Below, piece after piece: positions 13,066 to 24,317 of a stretch of DNA of 64,000 nucleotides. The DNA lies in NCBI GenBank assembly GCA_963556495.2, contig OY747716.1:27576818-27640817 (forward strand), in the 5' to 3' direction. Both the position numbers and the translations under genes were made by a program. The DNA is from Valencia hispanica. Lineage: Eukaryota > Chordata > Actinopteri > Cyprinodontiformes > Valenciidae. The notes below the pieces were generated by a model that worked only from the letters and a program-made list of their open reading frames with translations, did not search any database and had not been told where the DNA came from. The stretch's first letter is position 1. Every line of letters starts with the position of its first letter.

Positions 13066-13339
13066 TAGGGCTGGGCGATAAATCGATTTTATCGATTAAT
13101 TCGAATATGCCATTTAAGAAGATTTTTTGGGGGGAAAATTGAGATTTTTCACACAACTTTGAATTGAGGTAGACTCCCAAAGGAGATATTAAAATAAGAG
13201 TTTAAAAAATAGATTGTGTCATTTGTTATTTCTGTTTGAGAAAGTATAGGGAGAAAGAAAACAATCGATTATAATCGGAAATCGGATTTGGTGTGAAAAA
13301 ATCTGAGATTTTATTTTCAGGCCATATCGCCCAGCCCTA
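13066..13339. mobile_element. hAT MITE, 274 bp, complete
   Basis: A perfect 15-bp inverted repeat TAGGGCTGGGCGATA lies at both ends. A perfect 8-bp direct repeat CTTTGTTT lies outside (13058-13065 and 13340-13347). The interior is non-coding, with ATCGATT-rich subterminal motifs. Confidence 0.95.
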
Positions 13340-13347
13340 CTTTGTTT

Positions 13348-14763
13348 CAAGCGGTGTAAAAATGTAAGATTACTAAGATGTACATATTGTGTTTTTTTTT
13401 TGTTTTTTTGCATTAACTTTTCCTGATTGAAACTGTATGTAGCATTTACTACTTTGGTAATGTTGCTATTTCCACATTATATATTACTGGTATTTATGTA
13501 CTAGGGCATTCCGAAACTCTTAATGGTTTCCTAATCTTTGGATATACATGATTATATGTGTTTGAAAATCAGTCAACCAAACACTAAGACAGAAATGCTT
13601 TTCATGTAATATAGCACATAATATACAAAATCAAGTAGAATAGAAATACACCCAAATTGTCTCTGAATTACATTGTATTCTCTGTGAGAAAGAGATAAGA
13701 AAGAGATTCATACCATTACAAGCTACCTAATCCACATTATTTCCCAACACAATGTTATTGTTAAGAAACTGGATTTTTGTTGTATTATAAGTCGCTGACA
13801 GATTTCAGAAAAAAAAGAAAACTTACAGGCCCTTTGTCCTTTCTTCCATTCTTTCAGTGGTGAGCAGTTAAAGTTGCCAGAGCTGTATACCCAGTGAATA
13901 AACAAACCTCTCAATTACCACTTGCCAACCCTTTGACAGTTCCCATTGAGAAGGAAAGGTTTTCTTAATGCTCTAACCAGTTTCACCTGTTCTACATCCA
14001 AAAAACGCTCTATTCTTCCACCTAGTTTCTGTGGCAACAACTGTTTTTCTATAAAAAGTTACCTTTCCATTAGGTAATATGAGCAAATGCTGCTGTTTGT
14101 TTCAATAGAAGACTGCGGAGCTATTTATAGACCTGTCTAGCTGGTAGACATAAAACCAGAAAGCTTTGCTAAGATTGACATCTTGAAAGAAGACAAAGTT
14201 TCTGTTGTTGTGGTTGAGCCGACTAAATGTTTTTAGAACTAAAACACCTGCTGCTTTGGCCATAAAGTCACAGTCAAAAGGCAGAAAACGTCACAATCCA
14301 TTACAGATTTTCACATTCGGTGCTTTATGCTTCTCAATGCAGAATTGGATCCCTGTAACAAATGCAATGTTTATTTTGGAGTGAGGAGCAATTCCCAGTA
14401 TAAGCAGACTTCTGTTGTTGTGGCTTCATTTTTTATTTTAACAAAGTCCTGCTGGTTTTAATGAATCAGGGATATATAATCAGAGTTCCCTTGAATCATG
14501 TCACATTTCTCTTCCCAGGCAACCGTCGTTTTTAAAAGGAGAATTTATCTGTTTTTATCTAAACTTAAAATATATATTTAGTGTCTAAAGAGATTCATGG
14601 CGCAAACGTAAAAAAATATATCTCTAAAGGTGAAGGAGTCAAAAGTTTAAGTCCAGTCAGAATACCTCTAACTAAATGTTTTTTTGTTTTTTGTTTTTTT
14701 TACTTTTTTAAACATACTGTACAGTAAATGATAATCCTTCTAATGTCGAGTTTTACTTTTTAC
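13348..14763. other. unique AT-rich intergenic DNA
   Basis: No gene, RNA or mobile element recognised. Confidence 0.5.
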
Positions 14764-14880
14764 CAGGGCTGCACGATAGTAGGAAAACGCTAAATTGAGA
14801 TATATTGTTGTTGACTTTTGCAATAGAGATTTCAGTTGCGATAAACAAACCTTTTTGTCAGTAGCATATTACCACAATCT
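14764..14880 (+). mobile_element. hAT terminal fragment
   Basis: CAGGGCTGCACGATAGTAGG followed by a GATATATTGTTGTTGACTTT motif is the start of a common hAT-type terminal region in fish. The opposite end was not found. Confidence 0.5.
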
Positions 14881-15523
14881 ATTCTCAGGTAGGGGCATAA
14901 AATGTATTCCCTTAATCAGGGTTTTAGCAATCATTAAAAGTCTTGAAAACTAATACTGTAAATTTAAGGCCTTAAAAAGTCTTAAATATGGCAGAATTTC
15001 CACACTAGGTCCAACATTTAGTCATGTCTTAAATTTATAAGTACATTTAATAATGACTTCTTTCTTTTTTTTATTTTAAAAATGTGCCTAAGGTATCCAT
15101 CAGTACTACAATTAGGCTGTGGATTTTGAGTCTTATCAAAGTCTGAGAAAACAAACAAACAAAACAATAAACTACAAACCACAAATCAACAAGACCAATG
15201 ACAAGGAAATTACTCCTGGATGTTCAGCCTTTCTTAAAAACGTGTGAAACAATTCTGCTCCTGGAGTTTTCATACTGGTTTAAAATTCTGTGTTTTCACA
15301 ATTGATTTCGAAACATTCTTGGTATGTTATCCAGTACTGGATCCTTCATCATGACAAAGCTTATATTTAATGAGATTTTGCTTGAACACAAGGATTCCAA
15401 TGGTTGATCGTAACCCAAATATCTGTTATGAAGCTTAGAATTTGCTGTAGGAAAGTGCTAAAGTTAAATGGCCCTTCTGTTTATATAGTTTTTAATTTGA
15501 CAAGGGTTTTATTTAACACTCTT
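14881..15523. other. intergenic DNA
   Basis: Nothing recognised. Confidence 0.4.
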
Positions 15524-16045
15524 AGGGCCTGGTTTATCAAAGTTTTGCTCTTGTTAAAACATGCACAAATCTCACAGCTGGCGTAAAAACATGCAGCAGG
15601 TGATTTACTAAGGAGGCGCAAAGAGGACTGCATCTGGTAAACCTGCACCAAGATGCGCGCTCTCCATTTAGTGCTTTTGCCCTTGATGAATATGTAATGT
15701 GGGCGTTCCTGTCAGAAGAAGCAAAAAATTAAAAGAAGAACATGCAAAAAAGTAGGCTTTCCACACACATTGTGATTGATCAAACATGAAACTGTTGTCG
15801 CCAGCTGTTTTAGCGCCTATTTTTAGCGCCTTTGAAAGGTATGTATGTCTTAATTTTGCTCCACCATGATTCAACATAAGTCTGTTACTGGCAAACGAAA
15901 AATATAATTCACTCACATTCTGACCTAATAGTAATTAACTTTTTTATGGCCAGAAACCTGACAGTTATGTCGATCCCCCCCACCCTTTTTTTTCCAAAGA
16001 CGCATCATAACTCACTGTGCGCTCAACGGTTTCCGCTCCTGCTGT
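15524..16045 (+). mobile_element. DNA element with GGGCCTGRTTTATCAA end, left part
   Basis: AGGGCCTGGTTTATCAA at 15524 is the inverse of TTGATAAATCAGGCCCT at 19496-19512. A 150-bp part (about 15890-16045) is repeated directly at about 19155-19310 with roughly a quarter of positions different. Either two copies of one family were truncated, or one element carries later insertions. Flanks AACACTCTT and AATACTGTT match at 7 of 9 positions. Confidence 0.6.
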
Positions 16046-16330
16046 TTATTTGTTTATTTATTTGGATCCCCATTAGTTTCTACTGGAGTGGTTATCAATC
16101 TTCCTGGGGTCCAATTAATAAAATATAATAATCAAGTACAACACAACCACAATGTCAGTTACATATATGACATTGTACAAACAAGATTCATACATTTCAG
16201 ATTATATAGAAAAGCCAGATGTTAATAACTTGTAAATTTCCAACTTTCAATAAAAAACCTAAAGCTAAAATCCAAAGATCCAAAGCTAAAATTAGATTTG
16301 AATACTTTAAAAAAAAAGAATACATGCCCT
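16040..16330 (-). mobile_element. non-LTR retrotransposon 3' end (GGATCCCCATTAG family)
   Basis: A (TTTA)n-like tail followed by TTTGGATCCCCATTAGTTTC and CTTCCTGGGGTCCAATTAAT is a recurrent 3' end motif in fish LINE copies, read from the minus strand. The body further right is too decayed to assign. Confidence 0.5.
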
Positions 16331-16683
16331 TTAGTTCTCTCTTTCAGTCCTGAGATGCTCTGTAGACAGTAGTTTTTTTGCAGGAAGTTGGGTAAGCACG
16401 TTTTACCATTAATTTAGTGTCACAAGCATATCTAAAACAATGGGTGTGTATTTGATCAGAGTAAATTAACTCTTTGTAAAATAATTCTGGTTGACCTGTA
16501 ATTTTTTTTTTATGAATAAGTAGGTTATGCTGGAACCTGACATTTAATAGAGACCATGATAAAGGGCCGTGCATTTCAACAACATTAGTAGAATATGGAC
16601 ATCTTCGGACCAAGCAAGCAGCCGTGTACTGGACAAGCTGCAACTTTAATAAGCCTGACTCTGGAATACGCGCCTGCATGGTT

Positions 16684-17517
<834 letters not shown>

Positions 17518-18950
17518 CTAGGGCTGTAAAGTCCTAGTCGACTGGTCAACTTATTGGTCGATGCGTTCTGAGTCGACCAAAATTCTGATAGGTCGATTTT
17601 AATCCGTGTTAATTATTGAAATTTGATTGGACAAGAGACATTCCATGAGAGCTGATTGGGGCTGATGTTAGAGTAGGCTACAACAGCGCTGCCTCTGGTG
17701 TGATATTGCTTTAACAGTCTACAGGGAGATCGAAGAACATCCACGTTATTCAACGTGCTGTAGCTTCAGTGCTTTATTTGTAAATCATTAGGTGCCGGAA
17801 CGCAAAGTACATGACAGCGCAGGCATGACCAGAGACGTGCACAGGTCCCGGAATGCAGTAAATGGTAGCGGGAAAAAAAACGTGTAAAAACATGATGTGG
17901 GTCTTACAGGCCTGAATGTTTAAAGTATTGTAATGTTCTGCGATAGATGCAGACAAAGATTGCATTCGAATGCTTTAATGCTGACTGCTGTTGGCCGCAA
18001 TCACGCCGTACAAAACAGTAATCAAAAGAACTCTCACATAAACCGGTTGTCTGTCTAGCTCCATTTACAGACACACACCAGTTCCCCGGCACTCAACTGC
18101 TCACTCCCCCGCGCGCAGCCTGCAGAACAGTTCCCCACCCCCCTGAACAGTGCAACAACACTAACGCATAATCTTGGCATAAACCATTACATATATAAAT
18201 CTGAGCTTACAAAAAATAAAACATACATTCCACAGCATTACAATCTCGGGATTTGGTCTATGAATGCCTACGCATATTATTGTTTTATTTAATAAATTTA
18301 AAATAGTTTTTTTTTTTTATATATAATATTTTATACATGAGAGGGGTGCCAGATCAGCCAAAATAGGTCCCGGAACGCGGGTAGGTCAGAATCAACAGGT
18401 GGGGGATCCTGTTCTGGCAGGATCCGGCTCAAATTAAGCCATGTGTGGCTTGCTGAATATTTTTGTTTAGCGTTTACTACAGTGAGTCCTCTACCATGTG
18501 AAAGACATCGGCAGTGTGGCAGAATTTGGTTGATTACAGCTCTATTTATTTTGTTTCATTTTATTGCCAATAATAACGAACATATGGTTCCCTTTTATTA
18601 TTGTGCAGATGTATTTCGATTTACTGGATTTGGTCGAGTTTTTTATGTTTTTTTATTTTATTGCCTAATGCGCAATTGCGCCGTGCCCAGTCTTTGTTTT
18701 GAGTCACTTTTATTATTGTGCAGATTTATTTCTGTTTACTGGATTTGGTCGGGTTTTTTAATTTTTTTATTTTATTGCCTAATGCGCCGTGCCCACTTTG
18801 TTTTGAGCCCAATGCACAGCTTTATTCCGTTTGTACTTGTCTTGATCAGGCATGTTTAATAAAGATCATTTTCCCTGAATTGCCTTGCTGTTTAGCGTAA
18901 TTGCATTACTCATGGCATATTATATTGCACAGATGCACGTAATGCAAAAT
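17518..18950. other. transposon-derived DNA, probable hAT remnant with an internal tandem repeat
   Basis: TAGGGCTGTAAAGTCCTAGT at 17519 with GTCGACT/AGTCGACC motifs looks like a hAT terminal region. No partner end was found. A motif GGTCCCGGAA(C/T)GC recurs at about 17844 and 18365. Confidence 0.4.
18592..18810 (+). repeat. 115-bp tandem duplication (two units)
   Basis: Units begin CTTTTATTATTGTGCAGAT at 18592 and 18707. Both run through TTTACTGGATTTGGTCG and TATTTTATTGCCTAATGCGC to CTTTGTTTTGAG, with scattered differences. Confidence 0.85.
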
Positions 18951-18954
18951 GCTG

Positions 18955-19150
18955 TCAGAACAGCCCTGTGTTCTGACAAAGTGTCCTGACTTTGGGGGTG
19001 ACAAGGAGACGGCTGCCAGAGGAGCGCAGAGACCGTGAAGGTTCATACGGTAAAAGCAATTCCGAAAGATAAGAAGGCCTAAGACCATTAAGACACTTAA
19101 AAATTATTAAAAGAGAGTTTAGAGAGCGGTGCATGTACACCGCACGCATT
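18955..19150 (-). pseudogene. non-LTR retrotransposon reverse transcriptase C-terminal fragment
   Basis: The minus-strand reading LLIIFKCLNGLRPSYLSELL then YEPSRSLRSSGSRLLVTPKV matches the conserved C-terminal region of L2-clade ORF2 (compare [23 protein letters not shown] in the element at 24318). It starts without a 5' portion and is cut at both ends. Confidence 0.8.
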
Positions 19151-19512
19151 GTTTGTTAATGACAAATGAAAAATATAATTCACAGATATTCCAGCCTAAT
19201 AGTAGATGACTCTCTTAACAGCCATAGACTTGACAGGTGTGGTTCCCCCCTTTTTTTAGCCAAAGACGCATCATGAATCCACTGCGCGTATTCCTCTTCT
19301 CTCTGGCTGTAGCGGAGTGCATGGGCCACAAAGGCTGGCACACACAGCAGCGGAAGCAAAGTCCTCATTTGAATATTGCTCTTTGCTCCCGTTATTTGTG
19401 CACACAATCTTAGTAGATCACCCGCAAATCAGGAACACACCCTTAGCACAATTTGTTTTGTAGGGCACGCAATTTTGCGCTCTTTATGTAGAATATTGAT
19501 AAATCAGGCCCT
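19150..19512 (+). mobile_element. DNA element with GGGCCTGRTTTATCAA end, right part
   Basis: It ends TTGATAAATCAGGCCCT, the inverted match of the left end at 15524. The first about 150 bp repeat the left part's 15890-16045 directly. See that entry for the two interpretations. Confidence 0.6.
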
Positions 19513-19944
19513 AATACTGTTAAGTAAGTTAAGTTTGTTCTTAAGTTTCATGTTCATCGTAAATTTAAATCGTGATTGTCCTACAAAAGGTCTTGAAAAC
19601 TCTTAATGTACATAGTGAGACTTGCAGAAATGCTGTTATTGCACGAAGTGAAACTCTTTTGACCACTTAGATTAATTCCTGACATTAGCATGCATTTTTG
19701 TAGTGGCACCATATCCTTGGTGGTGTATGGAGGAGTACAGCAGCAGTGGTGGCTTACTGATGACAAGCATGTTGAACACACCTGCGAGGATTAGTCATTA
19801 GAGAATTAGAGAGCAGGAGTGGCAGCACTGGCCTCTAGCCAAAGTAACAATTTAATTACACCCACACTGGACTGGCAGCTTTCCATGTAATTTAACAAGT
19901 CTGTTTTGATGATAAGCGGGTTGGTTGGTTGGATGGATGATATA

Positions 19945-22260
19945 TGGTTTTTCTCAAATGCTAAAACACATTTCACAAACGTTTCCTCCATGTTCCCCAA
20001 TGTCTAAAGACACCCTTTTCTAAAGCTACATAAACACAACCACACCTTCTCACTTCAAAACTCAAACTTTCACACCAAAAGAGCACCTCGAAGCTTTCAA
20101 AAATGTAAACACTATACACATCATTACACACTACAGCAAAACAATTGAAAACACAATGCTCAATTTGTGAGAAGGTTCTTTGTTTCATAACTGCCACTGC
20201 ATGTTTTTAGAACCTTTACAGTAATGGATCTTCTTAGATCTCTGCAGAGGATTAGGCATTTAGATTTTTGAGTTTCATATAAAGAGTATAAATCTATAGT
20301 ACATTCTGCATGTACACTACTGTAACACAACTCAGTGCAAAAACAGAATCTATTGCACACAACAGTACTCTTGAAAACATGATCAGGGTGTAAAGTTTTT
20401 TTATTTACTATATGCACACCGCACACACACCACAATCACCATGTGGCATCATGTCGCTGAGCTGCATCTGGCCACATCACCTCATCCACATCGCAGGCTA
20501 TATTGTCTCTTGCCAGGCACCACGGGAAAAACACCCTGGAATGGCAAATCCATCCCTGGAAGGCCTCCAATTGGATGTCAACACAGGCCAGCTCCATATG
20601 GTTGTCTGTCATAAACCTTCCATCTCCACAATGAGAAAAACTCCTCCATAGGGTTCAGGAACTGGGAGTAGGGTGGCAGACAGACGTTTAAAAAGTGGTT
20701 ACTCTTGGTGGTGAACCACTCTTTGATTCGGTTTGTTCTGTCGAAGCGTACATTGTCCCAAATTATCACATACATGTGATATGCGGTCCAGGAGGATGTC
20801 TTTTAGCTCCTCTAGGAAGGTGAGGAGACGTTGGGTGTTGTAAGACCCAAGGACAGCATGGCGGTGCGCAAGCCCCTCCGAACCCATGGACACACAAATA
20901 TTAATATTACCCCCCCCCCCCCCCCCCAGGAAGAGGTACACGTGAGGTCTGACCATCACGTCCAAGTGTAATATCCTCTGTGAAAATGTGAAAGTGCACA
21001 CGTGTTCAGAACAACAGTCAATCAGGTAGCACAGTATTGTCCAGAAGTAATGTAGGCCAATGAGCAACACAGTATGTCCACTAACTGTACTGTGAACATG
21101 GATGTATACTTACTTGCACATACTAGTAACGTAGGTCTTTGTGTCGTGCAGAGTTGCACTCAAAGGGAACCCTATAGACCCGTTTCATCCGCATCTTTTG
21201 GCGCCGGAGAACTCGATCGATTGTGGCCAAGCTGACATCATCAATGCTCTCAAAGTTGACATTATCGGCAATGACTTTGTCTCTGATCTCCCAGTCTGAT
21301 GAGGTTGTTCTCACGAACCATATCCACAATGAGGGTTTCTTATGCCGCTGTAAATATGGCAACCCTCCCACCTCTATGTGGCATTCTTTCAACTCTAAAG
21401 AAAGAATGTGTTGTCAATTGACATGTTTTACAATAACAACTGATTTGAAACCAATAGACTACTTTCACAGGCTTGTAAAATTGTATTGTGACAAAGAAAG
21501 CAATAGAGTACAACACCTGTTGTGTTGTCTGAATGCCCTGATAATGGTGGCCATGGTGAACCTACTCAGGTTTGGACAGACTCTTAGTCCTGCTTCAGCC
21601 ATTGTCATGCCATGGACAATGACATGGTCAATGACTGTTGCTCGCATCTCGTCCGTAATGATGGTGCGAGGTTGTCTTGCTCTCCCTCCTTGACCTTCTC
21701 CTCTCCCTTGTTGCCCTCCTCCTCTTCCTCGTTGGCTTGCTCCTCTTTCTCCTCTGATTTGAACTCCTCTTCCTCATTGGCCTGCTTCTCTTCTTCCATG
21801 GCCAGCTCTTCTCCCTCCGCTGACTCGAATTCCTCTTCCCCTGACTCTGCCTTCATCCATTGTGTTTGTTTGGAATCTTCAGCAAACTGTGCACTCTGAA
21901 CTTGCTTTTATACATGTGGTCACAGCATTAGCAACAAGTGTCTTCAATTTTGAGTCGTGTGTAATAAATGACGCCAGGTGTGTTCATTGTGTTAAAATTT
22001 TGCTGACTGTTGCAAGCATTTTGCATCACATGAGCTTTCATTTGAGAATATGAGCAGAGTTCTTTTACAACTTGTGTTGTAGCAAGGACAAATGTGTTAA
22101 GATTTATGAGAACGGAGGATTGTTTTTTGTGAATTGTGTCTTCATGTGAAATGTGTTTATGAAATTGGAAAATGATGGCTAGATTTAGTAAATGTGTTTA
22201 GGCAACTGGTCATTTGGTTCAGAGGCTTGGCTTTTGTGTTTTAGCATTTGAGAAAAACTG
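19945..22260 (-). mobile_element. Tc1/IS630-type DNA transposon with decayed transposase
   Basis: TGGTTTTTCTCAAATGCTAA at the left and, inverted, CAGTTTTTCTCAAATGCTAA at the right are flanked by TA at 19943-19944 and 22261-22262, the Tc1/mariner target. The interior encodes a transposase on the minus strand, broken into several frames. Confidence 0.88.
20450..21860 (-). pseudogene. IS630/Tc1-superfamily DDE transposase, multiply frameshifted
   Basis: Read from right to left, the order is as follows. First an Arg/Gly-rich or, in another frame, Glu-rich low-complexity N terminus (21690-21850). Next a helix-turn-helix (DEMRATVIDHVIVHGMTMAE then LRVCPNLSRFTMATIIRAF, about 21520-21660). Then REIRDKVIADN-like and RVYRVPFECNSARHKDLRY readings (21123-21310). 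The catalytic core follows with VIIWDNV (20740-20770) and LPPYSQFLNPMEEFFSLWRW (20600-20680). The tail is GWICHSRVFFPWCLA and DVDE (20470-20560). The conserved Asp in WDN and Glu in NPMEE are still present, but shifts, stops and a C18 run at about 20911-20928 break the gene. Confidence 0.82.
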
Positions 22261-22262
22261 TA

Positions 22263-23664
22263 AACTTGGTTGTTGAGCTGGAGTGCGCGTCACATCCGTC
22301 CACTGTTCTCTCTGTGTGATGAAAAAGATCTCATCAAATTGATAGAAAATACACAACACATGATATGCGTGCATTAGTACAATGCAATGGTCAGACCCCT
22401 TTACCTCAGAGGTTTGTAGGCGTGCTGGGCTCTCAACTGTGGAGAAGAACACACATACCTCCAAATTGTACACATGTTGGTTGGCGAAGGGGAGGCTTTC
22501 AAGGTCTATTTTAAATACACAAAGTATTTTTCATGCTTTCAAAGAGAAGTCTGCCGATTGTACTTAGTGATGAGGTGGAAGGGCTGGAAGAAGGATAATG
22601 AGCGGCATAACTCTTAAAAACAATTACAAGACTTCAGATACTTTTTGTATACTATTTGTATCTTTATGGTTTTTTGGCTACTCATTTAAAGCTGTTTTTT
22701 TGTTTGATCTCATGGTTATTTACTTGCTTTAACTTTGTCATGTCCCTGTTGTTTCAGGTTGTACTAAGCAGTGTTACCCAAATGCTAGCAAGAAAAACAT
22801 AAATGTTAAAAACCTATAGGTTTTTTACTCAGGGAAGACTTTTTAGCATCTGGTTTTAAAGGATAATGTACATTTTCCATAAAGTTTGTTTTTCTTTTGT
22901 CATATTTTCCTCACTATAGTGTTGCAAGCTAATAAAACTAAGAAAAAGCACTGTACACTGTAGAAAAAAATATGTTTTTTTTCTTCAAATCAGTTCAAAT
23001 ACATGATAGAGAGCAGGTATTTCCCCACAAGAACGAAGACTAAGTGTTCTATAAAGAGTTAATTGCAAATTCCATTTTCTCTTAGGGGGAAGTTACCGTT
23101 TAGTGGTGAAACTGCTGCTACAAATACCTCAAGAGGAAACAAATATTGCATATCAATAAGTTCTATCAGTGTCCTTCACAATGATGTGTTTGTAAAACAT
23201 TTCAGGAAGTCTGTGCTCTCAGTGCAAAGGCAGTACTAGTTTTGATATACACTTTTAGAAAAATGTGATTTTTTTTTTGCTTTTGGTTTTGCTCACTTTG
23301 ACCTTGAATGACACAGTCTTGGTTATTTTTTTCATATTCAAATTACAATGGACAGCACTTCCTGTGTACTTGATATTGATAGTACAAAAGTAGTGCTCTA
23401 GGAAAAACAGTGAATGAAAGGCTGTCTTCCTTGCTTATTATGACTGCAGTAAAAACTAACAGACACATCCATGGAAGTTACCAGGAGCTCTACTTCTTTA
23501 AGGTATTAGCATGTGGATCAGGCCTCCTTTGACATATTCCTTTATTATACGTATTTCAGAGGCAGAAAATCTAAAAAGTACAACGCAAGTAAATCGCAAT
23601 TGTTCTCTCCGTTGACAAACAGTCTTTTGAGTCAGGTCAGGTCTCAGATTTACACTTCCATATA
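22263..23664. other. AT-rich intergenic DNA
   Basis: No gene or element recognised. Confidence 0.5.
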
Positions 23665-24020
23665 TACAGTGGCTTGCAAAAGTATTCGGCCCCCTTGAAC
23701 TTTTCCACATTTTGTCACATTACAACCACAAACATGAATCAATTTTTTTTGGAATTCCACGTGGAAGACCAATACAAAGTGGTGTACACGTGAGAAGTGG
23801 AACGGAAATCATACATGATTCCAAACATTTTTTACAAATAAATAAGTGAAAATTGGGGTGTGCGTAATTATTCAGCCCCCTGAGTCAATACTTTGTAGAA
23901 CCACCTTTTGCTGCAATTACAGCTGCCAGTCTTTTAGGGTATGTCTCTACCAGCTTTGCACATCTAGAGACTGAAATTCTTGCCCATTCTTCTTTGCAAA
24001 ACAGCTCCAGCTCAGTCAGA

Positions 24021-24311
24021 TTAGATGGACAGCGTTTGTGAACAGCAATTTTTTAGAGTGATGTGCAGTGTTAGTTTTCCACCACACATTGCGTTTTCCA
24101 TTTTGGTCTCATCTGACCAGAGCACCTTCTTCCACATGTTTGCTGTGTCCTCCAGATGGCTTGTGGCAAACTGGAAACGGGACTTCTTATGGTTTTCTTT
24201 TAACAATGGCTTTCTTCTTGCCACTCTTCCATAAAGGCCAACTTTGTGCAGTGCACGACTAATAGTTGTCCTATGGACAGATTCCCCCACCTAAGCTGTA
24301 GATCTCTGCAG
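24021..24311 (-). pseudogene. Tc1 transposase, start of the DDE catalytic part
   Basis: The reading VGESVHRTTISRALHKVGLY continues through KKSRFQFATSHLED to KKVLWSDETKM, containing the WSDET motif with the first catalytic Asp. It then shifts out of frame. Most of the remaining catalytic region is absent, so the element was already defective or deleted here. Confidence 0.88.
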
Positions 24312-24317
24312 CTCGTC

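Noticed and set aside
16344..16679. 111-codon minus-strand frame
   Set aside because: Lies between two LINE pieces; no recognisable domain, so not called as a gene.
18592..18810. CRISPR-like repeat
   Set aside because: Only two adjacent units without spacers, in a vertebrate genome.
21605..21856. Glu-rich 83-codon frame
   Set aside because: Overlaps the transposase N-terminal region of the IS630/Tc1 element; likely an alternative frame of low-complexity DNA, so not listed as a gene.
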